Shown here: one piece after another, positions 1 through 8,859 of the stretch
Position numbering within the stretch: the stretch's first letter is position 1
Layout of the letters: the number at the start of each line of letters is the position of its first letter
Assembly: GCA_016840285.1 (NCBI GenBank)
Contig: JAEOSR010000131.1
Span: 1 to 59,436, forward strand
From: Candidatus Hodarchaeota archaeon
GTDB lineage: Archaea; Asgardarchaeota; Heimdallarchaeia; Hodarchaeales; Hodarchaeaceae
DNA length: 59,436 nt
Reading direction: 5' to 3'
The notes under the pieces: model-generated
Database searches by the model: none
What the model saw: the letters and a program-made list of their open reading frames with translations, nothing else
Told to the model about the DNA's origin: nothing
Position numbers and translations under genes: made by a program

Positions 1-133
1 ACTCATTTTTTTTCTAAGTAATGATGGATTTTACTATCGAAATCACCTTATTTAAAAATTTACTTCTTTATAGTCCAGAAAAGATGAAATTACTAATCTA
101 GTAGTGATTTTCTTTTCATCCAAAAAGCTTATA

Positions 134-170
134 AACAATAACAACAACACCAACAACAGAAACAACATCA
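134..170. repeat. AAC-rich low-complexity tract
   Basis: A run of imperfect AAC/ACA triplets lies about 75 bases upstream of the first gene. It reads as CA-rich on the plus strand and GTT-rich on the minus strand. It could be an unstructured leader or a microsatellite; no coding potential is visible. The rest of bases 1-243 is AT-rich with no gene that I can support. Confidence 0.5.
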
Positions 171-246
171 GTTAAAAAACCTCACTCTGACATTATTTCT
201 ACTTATATTCTCCCTAAAAATATATGTTTGGTGAAAAAAGAATTTG

Positions 247-522
247 ATGCAAATCCTGCTAGATGATGAAGAAACTAAAGGCGTAACCTTACCTATAATT
301 GACTCGATACCTTTGCCTCAAAGTGCAAAGAGAATTTTTGAAATTTTAGTTCAAGAGGGACCTTTAACATCAGGAGATCTGGAGAAGAAGTGCACTTACT
401 CTGATCGAACCATCCGTAATGCTTTGAAGAAGTTAATAGGAATTGGGTTGGTCACGAAAATTGCTAATTTTAGTGATATGCGAACATCACTGTTTCATGT
501 TCAGAGAACAAATGCAGCTTGA
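247..522 (+). CDS. Small winged-helix DNA-binding protein
   Basis: A 91-residue protein that is almost entirely one winged helix-turn-helix domain. Residues from about 25 to 80 show the MarR/ArsR-like pattern: a first helix (AKRIFEILVQ), the GPLTSGDLEKK turn, a recognition helix rich in polar residues (SDRTIRNALKKL) and a wing (GLVTKI). It probably acts as a transcriptional regulator, but no ligand domain is present, so the signal it answers to is unknown. An ATG at 247 directly follows an in-frame TTG at 244, and I prefer the ATG. It stands alone, convergent with the Maf gene. Confidence 0.7.
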   Translation: MQILLDDEETKGVTLPIIDSIPLPQSAKRIFEILVQEGPLTSGDLEKKCTYSDRTIRNALKKLIGIGLVTKIANFSDMRTSLFHVQRTNAA

Positions 523-539
523 CATTAAATAAAATCACT

Positions 540-1175
540 TTAACTCTTATTCTTTTCTTTAGTTATTAGAAGAAGATCTTTTCCGTAATGATTCCAGAGT
601 GTTTGCCAAATCCAACTTATAGGTAAACCTACTATGTTGTAATAATCTCCTTCTATTTCTCTAATTAAAATAGCACCTAAACCTTGAATGGCATAACTAC
701 CTGCTTTATTCTTCCATTCACCTTTTTCTAAATAATAATGTATCTCTTCGTCTGCAAGTGTTCTAAACTTAACTAATGTAGAAACCACTGTCTGATATCT
801 GGCTTTATTAGGGCACAAAATAATAGTACAGCCTGTTATGACTGTATGTGATCTCCCAGATAAAGTTCGCAGCATAACTTCTGCTTCCTCTCGATTCTTA
901 GGTTTTCCAATGATCTTATTCAAGGAACTCACGACGACCGTATCGCACCCTATAATAACACAATTTTCCCGTTCATATTGATGTTGAGAAGCAACAACTT
1001 CAGCTTTTTTCAGAGAAATTTTTAATATGTACTTTTGGGGATCCGCAGACTTATTCTCATCATCATTTTCATCAATATTACTTGGAATAGCGATGAATGG
1101 CAGTTGAATCTGCCCCAATACCTCAGCGCGAGCTGGGGATTGGGAAGCAAGAATTATTTCAGGTAATGATGACAT
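540..1175 (-). CDS. maf: Maf-like nucleoside triphosphate pyrophosphatase
   Basis: Maf/Ham1-fold house-cleaning enzyme that hydrolyses non-canonical or modified nucleoside triphosphates to the monophosphate. The N-terminus carries the family signature ILASQSPAR (residues 8-16, the SxxR phosphate-binding loop). It is followed by a KAEVVA helix, the acidic GCDTVV motif near residue 75, IGKP, LSGRSH near residue 106 and the GSYAIQGLGA loop near residue 160. At 211 residues it is of normal length. Whether it is the dTTP/UTP-type or the m7GTP-type enzyme cannot be decided by eye. It is convergent with the preceding regulator gene, with 17 bases between the two. Confidence 0.9.
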   Translation of the reverse strand: MSSLPEIILASQSPARAEVLGQIQLPFIAIPSNIDENDDENKSADPQKYILKISLKKAEVVASQHQYERENCVIIGCDTVVVSSLNKIIGKPKNREEAEVMLRTLSGRSHTVITGCTIILCPNKARYQTVVSTLVKFRTLADEEIHYYLEKGEWKNKAGSYAIQGLGAILIREIEGDYYNIVGLPISWIWQTLWNHYGKDLLLITKEKNKS

Positions 1176-1326
1176 TTTACATACGATTGTACTAAATAAA
1201 AAAAAAGACTTAAGGACTATTCATTCTTTTTTCCAAGCAGTTATGCTGCTCAAGTCCATCATGATCCTCTGCTTTTTCTTATTAAAATTCTTTATTCACA
1301 AAAATAAAAAGGATTAGGTAAATAGA

Positions 1327-2517
1327 ATGACAGAAGAAAAAAATTCTCTTAATCCCAAACGATCTGCCAGTCGAATGTCGCAAATCCGCCCATCAGGATT
1401 GAGAAAACTATTTGATCTAGAACATACAATCGCAAAATCCTCCTCACACAAGGTCCTCTCTTTTGGGCTTGGAAATCTAAATATCCCAACTATGCCTGAA
1501 ATTATTGATCAACTGAAAATAGCACTTGAAGATCCAGTTTCTCATCGTTACTCTCCGAATGCTGGCTTTCTAGAATTACGGGAGGCTTTAGTTGAAAAAT
1601 ATAAAACTGAATATCATCTTGATTATACACCAAACCAAGTAGTAGTTACTTCAGGTTGCTTAGAAGCTTTGATCGATACATTTATTGCTTATGTTGACCC
1701 TGGTGATGAAATCCTCATTCAAGATCCCACCTTTGGTTATTATGCTACCCAAATCAAACTTGCTGGGGGTAAAGTAAAACCAATTCCTCTGAATCACAAT
1801 TTTGAGCTAGAGGCTGACGCAGTGAACGAAGTTATTACCTCTAAAACCAAAGCTCTTGTCCTGAACTTCCCATGTAATCCGACTGGAAGTGTCATGACTC
1901 GTGACCAAATCCGAGCAGTGGTCGAAGTTGCTGCAGATAAAGGAATTATCATAATATCTGATGAAGCATATGAGGCAATTACCTATAATGGCCATCAACA
2001 CACATGTGCAGCAGAGATTGACTATGATAACGTGATTGTTATATCATCCTTTTCCAAGACTTATTGTATGACTGGTTTTCGGATTGGTTACGTTCTTGCT
2101 CCCCCTGAAATCCTTTCTTCTATTTCATTAGTTCATCAATACAATACAGCTTGTGCTAATAGTCCAGCTCAAATAGCTGCCAGAATTGCTCTACACTCTC
2201 CATCCTCTATCAGAGACTCAATGATGAAAGAGCTTGTCAAAAGACGAACTGAAACTATTAAGGCTTTTTCCTCTATAAATGGGATCGAATTAAACTACAA
2301 CCCACTAGGTGCTTTTTATATTTACCCAAACGTCAGTGGCCTAGGGATGGATGGAACGGAATTCTCAGAGTTTCTTTTGGAGAAGTGTCAGATAGTTGTC
2401 GTTCCAGGATCAGAATTTGGAAACGCTACTCCTGATCATGTCCGTGTGTCTTATGGTTTTTTAAATCAAGAAGATATCCGAGAAGCTGGCACACGAATTC
2501 AATCTTACTTTTCATAA
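1327..2517 (+). CDS. Class I/II PLP-dependent aminotransferase
   Basis: A fold-type I aminotransferase of 396 residues, a normal length. Visible signatures are the substrate/cofactor loop SPNAGFLELREAL near residue 77, TSGCLEAL near 109, LNFPCNPTGSV near 180, SDEAYEAI near 211 and the PLP-lysine motif SSFSKTYCMTGFRIGY near 240, whose Lys forms the Schiff base. It is probably cytosolic and acts on an amino acid with 2-oxoglutarate as acceptor. Aspartate, aromatic and branched-chain activities all remain possible. TrpB2 lies downstream on the same strand after about 150 bases, which hints at, but does not prove, an amino-acid role. Confidence 0.88.
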   Translation: MTEEKNSLNPKRSASRMSQIRPSGLRKLFDLEHTIAKSSSHKVLSFGLGNLNIPTMPEIIDQLKIALEDPVSHRYSPNAGFLELREALVEKYKTEYHLDYTPNQVVVTSGCLEALIDTFIAYVDPGDEILIQDPTFGYYATQIKLAGGKVKPIPLNHNFELEADAVNEVITSKTKALVLNFPCNPTGSVMTRDQIRAVVEVAADKGIIIISDEAYEAITYNGHQHTCAAEIDYDNVIVISSFSKTYCMTGFRIGYVLAPPEILSSISLVHQYNTACANSPAQIAARIALHSPSSIRDSMMKELVKRRTETIKAFSSINGIELNYNPLGAFYIYPNVSGLGMDGTEFSEFLLEKCQIVVVPGSEFGNATPDHVRVSYGFLNQEDIREAGTRIQSYFS

Positions 2518-2669
2518 TTTTTCTTAGTTATGAGAAAATTGTTGAATAAAGCGTAGATTATGCCTGTTAGAAACTAATCCCTTAATTATAACCAGATCTC
2601 TTTAATAGATAACAGAAAGCATAAAAAATTGTAAATTTTATCATTTCATTAAATCTAAAGGTGCAAACA

Positions 2670-3986
2670 ATGACAGAAAATAGAGAAATCATTCTCAAAG
2701 CCGATGAATTACCTGATAAATGGTATAATATCATCCCAGATTTACCAGAACCTCTATCACCACCTAAGGATCCCCCTGAAGGGTATTCAAGGGTTGATGA
2801 TCTCCCTAATATGCTTCTACAAGAGTGTTTGAAACAGGAAATGTCAGACCAGAGATGGGTTCCAATTCCAGAGGGAATTCGCCAATTATTCCTAGCTGCA
2901 GGAAGACCTAGACCATTATTCAGAGCAAAAAATCTTGAGAAAAAATTAGGCACTCCTGCTAAATTGTTCTTTAAATCAGAGTTTTTCAGTCCAACAGGTA
3001 GCCATAAGGTTAACACAGCCCTTACTCAAGCTTATTATGCCAAAAAAGAGGGTTTCGAACGACTTACAACAGAAACAGGAGCAGGTCAATGGGGAAATGC
3101 CCTTGCTTATGCCGCAAGCTTGAACGATCTAGATTGTACGGTTTTTTGGGTCAGAGCAGTCTATCGTTGGAAAGAACAAAGATTAAAATTTATGCAAATG
3201 TATGGAGCAGATGTGTACGCTTCACCTAGCAACAAAACAGAATTTGGGAAGAAATTATACAGTGAAAATTCCAATCATAACGGTTCATTAGGAATTGCTA
3301 TTTCCGAGGGTCTAGAAGAAGCCAAGAAAGACCCAAAGGCAGTATATTGTCTTGGTTCTGTGCTGAATCATGTTATGTTGCACCAATCTATAATTGGCCT
3401 TGAAACGAAAGCCCAAATGGAGCTTGCAGGCGAATATCCTGATGTTGTAATTTCATGTCTTGGAGGAGGTAGTAACTTTGGTGGTATTGCCCTCCCATTC
3501 ATGCATGATGTTCTTACTAAAAAAGCAGAAATAAAATTCATTGCTTCTCAAAGCCAAGCAGCTCCGAACTTACAAGGAGAGTATAAGTACGATTTTGCTG
3601 ATCACGCTGAAATGACTCCAATGCTGAAAATGTATTCGTTAGGACATCAAGTAACAATGGTTCCGATATGGGGTGATGGTCTTAGATACCATGGCTGCTC
3701 ACCAATTTTAAGTTTATTAAGGCATCATAATTACATTGATACAGTGGCTTATCCTGAAGATGAAAAATATGTTTTTGAGAGAGCTAGAGAGTTCGTTCAA
3801 GCAGAAGGATTTTTACCAGCACCAGAGTCTGCATATAGTATTGCCTGTGCCATTGATGAAGCAATTAAGTGTAAAAAAGAAAATGAGGAAAAAACTATTG
3901 TCTTCAATGTGAGTGGACACGGCTTTATGGACATGAATGGGTACGCTCAAGTCTTGGGCTTGAGAAAACAACCAGACAGAGCATAG
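2670..3986 (+). CDS. trpB: Tryptophan synthase beta chain, TrpB2 type
   Basis: Condenses indole with serine to tryptophan using PLP. The pattern is that of the longer TrpB2 subgroup: an extended N-terminal region before the catalytic core, the PLP-lysine motif SPTGSHKVNTA near residue 110, ETGAGQWGNALA, the phosphate loop CLGGGSNFGG and a C-terminal SGHGFMD. I chose the ATG at 2670 because an AAGGTG stretch sits 6-7 bases upstream; a GTG at 2661 is also open. No trpA or other trp gene is in the window, which is common for trpB2. Stand-alone serine deaminase or indole salvage are alternative roles for TrpB2 proteins. Confidence 0.92.
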   Translation: MTENREIILKADELPDKWYNIIPDLPEPLSPPKDPPEGYSRVDDLPNMLLQECLKQEMSDQRWVPIPEGIRQLFLAAGRPRPLFRAKNLEKKLGTPAKLFFKSEFFSPTGSHKVNTALTQAYYAKKEGFERLTTETGAGQWGNALAYAASLNDLDCTVFWVRAVYRWKEQRLKFMQMYGADVYASPSNKTEFGKKLYSENSNHNGSLGIAISEGLEEAKKDPKAVYCLGSVLNHVMLHQSIIGLETKAQMELAGEYPDVVISCLGGGSNFGGIALPFMHDVLTKKAEIKFIASQSQAAPNLQGEYKYDFADHAEMTPMLKMYSLGHQVTMVPIWGDGLRYHGCSPILSLLRHHNYIDTVAYPEDEKYVFERAREFVQAEGFLPAPESAYSIACAIDEAIKCKKENEEKTIVFNVSGHGFMDMNGYAQVLGLRKQPDRA

Positions 3987-4280
3987 GAATTTCGCCTTAA
4001 ACTAATCTTAATGTTCATTCTCGTTAGCTGGTTTTATCTCTCCCTTTTTTCATTCTTTATTCTAGATTGAATCTTAAAGATAAATGACCGTTCCGTGATA
4101 CCTAGGCTTTTGTCGCGAACGATATGCGAATTTGAGATAGTATTATGCTTAATGGTTTGATTATTATGACCAGATTCTATCTCTAATTGTGGAAGGGATC
4201 AAAAGTGTAAGGGAGAGAGAGAATTCTCTTATGGCAGTTCCATTATGAGAATTTAGATTCCTCCCATGGAAATTTAGCGT
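3987..4280. other. Gene-free stretch with an IS right-end copy
   Basis: Between trpB and the zinc-ribbon gene I see no coding region. It contains the 40-base sequence at 4085-4124 that recurs at 30951-30990 (described separately); the remainder is AT-rich without obvious structure. Confidence 0.5.
4085..4124 (-). repeat. IS605-family right-end-like repeat, copy 1
   Basis: This 40-base sequence is the same as 30951-30990 except at two positions. On the minus strand it reads as a hairpin around a TTCG loop (CGTTCGCG core), then AGCCTAGG and GTATCACGGAACGGTCA. At the second site the same block directly follows a tnpB C-terminal remnant, so I read it as the right end (guide-RNA end) of an IS1341-type element. 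Here no tnpB sequence adjoins it. Confidence 0.6.
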
Positions 4281-4493
4281 TTACACGATTAATCTACGTG
4301 AGACATAATCAGATAGCTTTTTATTTCGGGGGATTCGGGTTACAAAGGCGTCCATACCACACTCATTACACTTCAGGCGAAGTGTTCCATGATTTACAAT
4401 GGTTGAGATGGTCTGAGTATGACACCAAGGGCATAAAAGCTCTAATTCGGCCCGATGTTGAAGATCTACATTCTCTTCGATTTCGATAGTCAT
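4281..4493 (-). CDS. Small zinc-ribbon protein
   Basis: A 70-residue protein with one CxxC...CxxC zinc ribbon: CPWC at residues 21-24 and CNEC at 42-45, joined by a short beta-hairpin. The start is fixed by a strong Shine-Dalgarno sequence (AAAGGAGGT) directly upstream of the ATG at 4493; a longer open frame upstream runs through that site and through leader hairpins and is not used. The function is unknown; such ribbons bind nucleic acid or act as protein adaptors. It is flanked on its 3' side by an orphan IS right end at 4085 and on its 5' side by three hairpins. Confidence 0.65.
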   Translation of the reverse strand: MTIEIEENVDLQHRAELELLCPWCHTQTISTIVNHGTLRLKCNECGMDAFVTRIPRNKKLSDYVSRRLIV

Positions 4494-4522
4494 TTTTTTA
4501 CCTCCTTTTCTTTTACTGGAGT

Positions 4523-4591
4523 GGAAAACTGCCCTATGCGGGTTCATTTTCCGATACAGCCAAGCTGTATCACACCGACATAATTTCGGTG
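4523..4591 (-). promoter_or_regulatory. Three-hairpin leader of the zinc-ribbon gene
   Basis: In the 5' leader of the minus-strand gene starting at 4493 there are three consecutive inverted repeats. 4573-4591 has a CACCGA/TCGGTG stem. 4553-4571 has a perfect 8-bp GATACAGC/GCTGTATC stem with a 3-base loop. 4523-4552 has GGAAAA/TTTTCC around an inner CCC/GGG. The Shine-Dalgarno follows at 4501-4508. The spacing suits a structured mRNA leader or the left end of a small mobile element; I recognise no known riboswitch class. Confidence 0.45.
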
Positions 4592-5127
4592 ACCTATTGC
4601 CATCTTATGAAATTAGCTGGCAAATAATTTTTATTCGTCAGTGTCTATAAAAATGTTATGATTAATAACGGTTTTTGTAATTTTATACAGTATTACATAC
4701 TTTTTTATAAGAAAATTATTCTCCTCTAGCGCGTTTATTCAACTTTTAAAGTATAATATAATTATGGTTTTATCTCAATTTTATTGTAATCGAAATATAT
4801 CGCTAATCTTTTCAAGATTTTCTAGACACAAATTCTATAAGTGGTCATTCCTTCTAAAACTATTTGAAAACTTACGATATTTCTATTTTCAGCCTGATCT
4901 GATCAATTATGACATAAATTTCTAGTATCTTTAGGTGACAAAAATGGGGAGCTAAATCATGAATATAGAGAGTCATGTCTAACTTTATCCTTAAAAGAGG
5001 AAATAAATTTGTCACTATTTCAGAGGATGTTCAAATCATCTTTTAATAACTATATCATTAAATTCAAGTTACATTGAATCATCTCTTGAATAGATATCTT
5101 TGAATTATATGGAATTGTGTCCCTATT
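4592..5127. other. AT-rich gene-free stretch
   Basis: About 535 bases of AT-rich sequence with no open frame that looks coding and no GC-rich structured RNA. It separates the minus-strand zinc-ribbon gene from the plus-strand amidohydrolase, so it should hold both divergent promoters. Confidence 0.4.
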
Positions 5128-6291
5128 ATGGTAACCCCTCCCCAAATATTCTGTAAATATGCATTGATTGGAGAAAATCTGATATTAAAGCAGGATGTAC
5201 TAGTTGAGATTAATAACCATGGTAAGATATTCAATATTGAATGCAGTTCAGCAAATAACGAATGCAATGGAGAATTTTCTTTTCCACATCATTTACTTCT
5301 CCCCAAGTTTATCAATTCACATATTCATCTCGGTGATTCCATTCTAAAAGATCAGGCATATGGACTCTCTTTAAATGAGGCTGTAGGGATAGAAGGTCTT
5401 AAGTATCAAACTAAGCAGTATCCTAGAATCAATCGAATAGCTGCAATGAGATCTGCAATAATAGAGATGATCGAGAATGGTACTTCAGCTTGTTATGATT
5501 TCAGAGAAAATGGGTTAAATGGTATCAATGATCTTCTAGAAGCTGTAGAAAATCTTCCTATTGATCTTCGTATACTAGGACGCCAAGACGCTAAAACTGA
5601 TTTGACTGATATTCTTTCAAAATGTGATGGACTGGGATTAGCCACACCACTATTCTTCTCTCTGGAGGAAATGGAAACAATTCGAAAACAAACCTCTTCC
5701 CCAAGTGTCTTGGTAGCAACACATATTGGGGAAGAACTTCAAGTAATTCAGGAATCTCTAGAACGTTTTGGGCTTTCAGATCTTCAAGTCGCTTTACAGT
5801 ATCTTGATCCAGACATTCTTATCCACTTAACGATGGTTGATGAAAATGATCTCAAAGAAATCCCCACCTCCAAATTTATCGTTTTTTGTCCCCGTTCCAA
5901 CGCTTATTTCGGATTAGGATTTCCACCAATTGATTATTTTCTGGATAAAAAGCACCTAATTGGACTAGGAACAGATAATGTTATGTTTAATCCCCCAAAT
6001 ATTCTAGAAGAATTGCGATGGCTTATAATACGATTAAAAGAGCAAAGAGTTTCATTGAGCCCTGTAGATGCTCTTAAACTCATTACAATCAACCCTTCAA
6101 AAGCATTAAAAATATCTACAGGGTGTATCAAAGAAACCTACTGGGCTGATTTATTAGTGATTGATCTTCAAAGCACTAGAACAGTGTTTGGAAATGATCC
6201 TATCATGAGTTTACTCTTTCGTTGTCAACTTCCAGAGGATGTCTCTCTTAATCTTTTCCATGGAGAAATTATTTCTAATGAACTCGTCTAA
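5128..6291 (+). CDS. Amidohydrolase/deaminase of the Atz/Trz (COG0402) type
   Basis: A metal-dependent hydrolase of 387 residues. Metal-ligand motifs appear in family order: SHIHLGDS near residue 65 (HxH), ATHIGEE near 198, HLTMVD near 230 and LGTDN near 282 (catalytic Asp). This set is typical of cytosine, guanine and S-adenosylhomocysteine-type deaminases. Its 3' end overlaps the start of the riboflavin-pathway reductase by 14 bases, a sign of translational coupling. Archaea lack a recognised deaminase for the step after ArfC, so this protein is a plausible candidate. That assignment is inference; a salvage deaminase is the conservative reading. Confidence 0.75.
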   Translation: MVTPPQIFCKYALIGENLILKQDVLVEINNHGKIFNIECSSANNECNGEFSFPHHLLLPKFINSHIHLGDSILKDQAYGLSLNEAVGIEGLKYQTKQYPRINRIAAMRSAIIEMIENGTSACYDFRENGLNGINDLLEAVENLPIDLRILGRQDAKTDLTDILSKCDGLGLATPLFFSLEEMETIRKQTSSPSVLVATHIGEELQVIQESLERFGLSDLQVALQYLDPDILIHLTMVDENDLKEIPTSKFIVFCPRSNAYFGLGFPPIDYFLDKKHLIGLGTDNVMFNPPNILEELRWLIIRLKEQRVSLSPVDALKLITINPSKALKISTGCIKETYWADLLVIDLQSTRTVFGNDPIMSLLFRCQLPEDVSLNLFHGEIISNELV

Positions 6292-6991
6292 ACCACTTGA
6301 CACCCGTCCTTTTGTAATTTTATCAGCAGCTACCAGTCTCGATGGACAAATCGCAACAATTGAGGGTGATACACTTTTATCAAACTCTGCTGATTGGATG
6401 CGGGTTCATCGCTTAAGAGCCGAATCTGACGCTATTATGGTTGGAAGTGGAACCATCCGTGCTGATGATTCGAAATTGACCGTTAATGAAGGTCTGATTG
6501 GTGAAAGAATTGAGAAACACCCCATACGAGTTATCGTCAGCTCAGATGGCAAGATTCCTCTGAAGTCAAGGATTATAACTCATAGGCCCGATATTTTGAC
6601 TCTAATTGCCACAACGTCTCAATGTTCGCTATATCGAAAAAATAAACTTGAGAAAAGAGGTTGTCAAGTCATTGAATGTGGGAAGGGGCCCTTAACAGAT
6701 TTACACCAACTTTTATCCATACTAAAAACAAATTTCAAAGTGGAAAAATTAATGGTTGAGGGAGGAAGCCGTTTAAATGGTGAATTAATTATCCGACAAC
6801 TCATTGATGAAATTCAGTTGGCGATTGCTCCTGTTATTTGTGGTCAAGGTGTACCACTTTTTACCTTTTCAAGTAAGAATATTCCTACATTCTTGAAGTC
6901 ACCCTTTTTTGAGATAGAGGCATATAAGCAGATTAATGACATGATATGGCTTAAAATGTCAGTTCACTATCATTCAAGGCATATTCATTGA
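6278..6991 (+). CDS. arfC: 2,5-diamino-6-ribosylamino-pyrimidinone phosphate reductase
   Basis: RibD C-terminal/DHFR-like reductase of archaeal riboflavin and F420 biosynthesis, which reduces the ribosyl side chain to ribityl with NAD(P)H. Family motifs are LSAATSLDGQIA near the N-terminus, VGSGTIRADD, a second-half EGGSRLNGELI and APVICGQG. At about 237 residues it matches stand-alone archaeal enzymes and lacks the bacterial deaminase domain. I chose the ATG at 6278 because it places the conserved first strand at the usual distance and gives a short 14-base overlap with the upstream amidohydrolase; ATGs at 6239 and 6260 are also open. Confidence 0.85.
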   Translation: MNSSKPLDTRPFVILSAATSLDGQIATIEGDTLLSNSADWMRVHRLRAESDAIMVGSGTIRADDSKLTVNEGLIGERIEKHPIRVIVSSDGKIPLKSRIITHRPDILTLIATTSQCSLYRKNKLEKRGCQVIECGKGPLTDLHQLLSILKTNFKVEKLMVEGGSRLNGELIIRQLIDEIQLAIAPVICGQGVPLFTFSSKNIPTFLKSPFFEIEAYKQINDMIWLKMSVHYHSRHIH

Positions 6992-7037
6992 ATTCTAGAA
7001 AGATGACTTAACAAAATTGAATAAAAGAGAGCCTCAA

Positions 7038-8000
7038 TTATATGGGAAGTCCTATTGGTAACAAAAAGGTTATTGCGACTTTAATTATGGAATAGAGAAC
7101 TACAATGACAATTGCATGTGACCCTTCTGGGTCGATCACCTTGGACGCAAAATATACCAATATACTGCCCCAGATCAGGGAAATGAAAAATATCAACATG
7201 CTGACAAGTGAGAGAATGAAGCCAAATTCACCCAATGATTCAAACGATTCAATAGCTACTAAATCAGACATACTACTGACTTCAGTTTGAGGTACAAAGA
7301 TAGCCACCAAGGCAGCATTGACTAGCTCTTCAAGAATTCTAGGAAGATAAGCCCATCCTGTAATTGTAGCCATTAATTTAAAGTTTCTATCATGAGAGGG
7401 CACTTGAGACGATATTATTGCATGAAGACCCCAAAGGATTGAAGTATTGATAATAATCCAGCCAATAATATACATCACTGGAAGGAAAAGACCACCCAGC
7501 ATGAATGAGAATTGAGCGAGACTTTGCATGTCCATTCCTTCTATTACATCAGCTGAATATCCTACACTTGAGAACATTTCATCTATAAACTCTTGAGTAA
7601 AGACCAATTTTGAATAAAGAATAACTGTTGCAATTCCTGCTATGATTCCAACTATCAAAACGACGAGGAAAGGTTGTTTTAAATTTGGCCGTTTCGTGAT
7701 CTGCGGCATTTCTTCTTTAGGAGATATCAAAACTCCCTGAAAATGCTGAATGAAAGGTGATGGTGGTTCTTTTGTGAGTCGTTCGGCCCTATAGGAAGCT
7801 GGATAGGGTGGGGCTCCTTCATCTGTTACGGTTGGGGGTACTGGAGTATATTGTGTTGAAGGTTTTAGACTTGCAACACCAGTGGAATCAATGGTCGGTA
7901 CTGGGGTTCCACAATACGCACAGAAGGTAGCTCCTTCTAGTAACTTCTGACCACAATTTCCACAAAATCTTGGGGTTGTTTTAGGAACATCGTAACTCAT
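7038..8000 (-). CDS. Zinc-ribbon, Yip1-like membrane protein
   Basis: The first 40 residues hold a double-CxxC zinc ribbon (FCGNCGQ and FCAYCGT), followed by a proline-rich linker to about residue 100. The remainder has five or so hydrophobic segments in the arrangement of the Yip1 domain, including a long stretch starting LVVLIVGIIAGIA and a final pair near the C-terminus. Eukaryotic Yip1 proteins bind Rab GTPases on Golgi membranes; archaeal and bacterial members are mostly uncharacterised. The ATG at 8000 is preferred over the upstream start. It is followed upstream by two roadblock genes on the same strand. Confidence 0.65.
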   Translation of the reverse strand: MSYDVPKTTPRFCGNCGQKLLEGATFCAYCGTPVPTIDSTGVASLKPSTQYTPVPPTVTDEGAPPYPASYRAERLTKEPPSPFIQHFQGVLISPKEEMPQITKRPNLKQPFLVVLIVGIIAGIATVILYSKLVFTQEFIDEMFSSVGYSADVIEGMDMQSLAQFSFMLGGLFLPVMYIIGWIIINTSILWGLHAIISSQVPSHDRNFKLMATITGWAYLPRILEELVNAALVAIFVPQTEVSSMSDLVAIESFESLGEFGFILSLVSMLIFFISLIWGSILVYFASKVIDPEGSHAIVIVVLYSIIKVAITFLLPIGLPI

Positions 8001-8178
8001 GAAAATCAACTATACTAATGTTATATCTGTGATAATTTCAATAAACGCTGTTGAGAGAGGAAATAAAAAATCTTCTATACTGGCTCGTGTTGGGTAATAA
8101 CTCAAAACAAAATTGACAGAAGGTTACTTCAAGAGTAACTGTGTTTTGGATTATAAATAGAAAGACCAGAAAATATAG

Positions 8179-8493
8179 CTACCCTGAACGATCTTTCAAA
8201 ACTACAATAGTAAACCCAGCTGCTTCATCAGGAGTGATAATTATTTCTGATTTCGGCATTTCCACATAGACACTCTGTAATCGTCCATGATCGAGAGCAT
8301 CTGAAACACTACGAACTTTTTTAACCAATGAGGCAACATGAGCAGAAACTCTCTCTGCATCTGATTGTGGAAGATTACTCTGAAGAGGTAGACCATCTTC
8401 ATCACATACTAATATACCTTTGACTCCGCGACGTGCTGCTAATCTTTTGATTGTGTTTTGCAACACTGAGGGAATAACATATTCATCAGACAT
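8179..8493 (-). CDS. Roadblock/LC7 domain protein
   Basis: A 104-residue single-domain roadblock/LC7 protein. It shows the family pattern of an N-terminal helix, GVKGILVCDEDGLPLQS (the typical strand-turn-strand ending in GLPL), a long AERVSAHVASLVKKV helix and a C-terminal strand TIVVLKD. Roadblock proteins dimerise and bind or regulate small GTPases (as MglB does for MglA). It is 18 bases downstream of a second roadblock gene with the same architecture, so the two probably form a heterodimer or arose by tandem duplication. A Rab-like GTPase on the same strand lies about 1 kb upstream. Confidence 0.88.
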   Translation of the reverse strand: MSDEYVIPSVLQNTIKRLAARRGVKGILVCDEDGLPLQSNLPQSDAERVSAHVASLVKKVRSVSDALDHGRLQSVYVEMPKSEIIITPDEAAGFTIVVLKDRSG

Positions 8494-8511
8494 TTGATTT
8501 CATCTTCCTCT

Positions 8512-8859
8512 TTATTCCTTTGAAGTTAATGTCATGGTACTACTCTCCCGTTTCACAAGTGCTACAATAATGATCTCGGAGTTATAATCAGGGATTATTT
8601 CCACATCTCCAACTTCTAATTCTAATCGGACACTTCTAGCTTCTTCTTGTGAGATTTCTCTAGAAATACTTCTTACTTTTCCTACCAAAGAGGCAACATG
8701 TGCAGCTACTCTCTCTGTATCCTCTTCAGGAAGACTAGATTGGAGTGGTAATCCGTCTGTATCACTCAACACGGCACCATATACTCCTTTATGTTTTCCA
8801 ACTGATTCTATTACCTTTTCCAGCGCCTGTTGTGATAAATACCCTGCTTCATGTGACAT
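8512..8859 (-). CDS. Roadblock/LC7 domain protein, tandem paralogue
   Basis: 115 residues. The pattern is GVYGAVLSDTDGLPLQSSLP, then DTERVAAHVASLVGKV and a final EIIIVALVKRE strand. It resembles the following gene closely in the middle (both have ERV-A/S-AHVASLV), pointing to tandem duplication. It carries about ten extra C-terminal residues rich in Ser/Thr. It is the first gene of a short co-directional run with the next roadblock gene. Confidence 0.88.
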   Translation of the reverse strand: MSHEAGYLSQQALEKVIESVGKHKGVYGAVLSDTDGLPLQSSLPEEDTERVAAHVASLVGKVRSISREISQEEARSVRLELEVGDVEIIPDYNSEIIIVALVKRESSTMTLTSKE

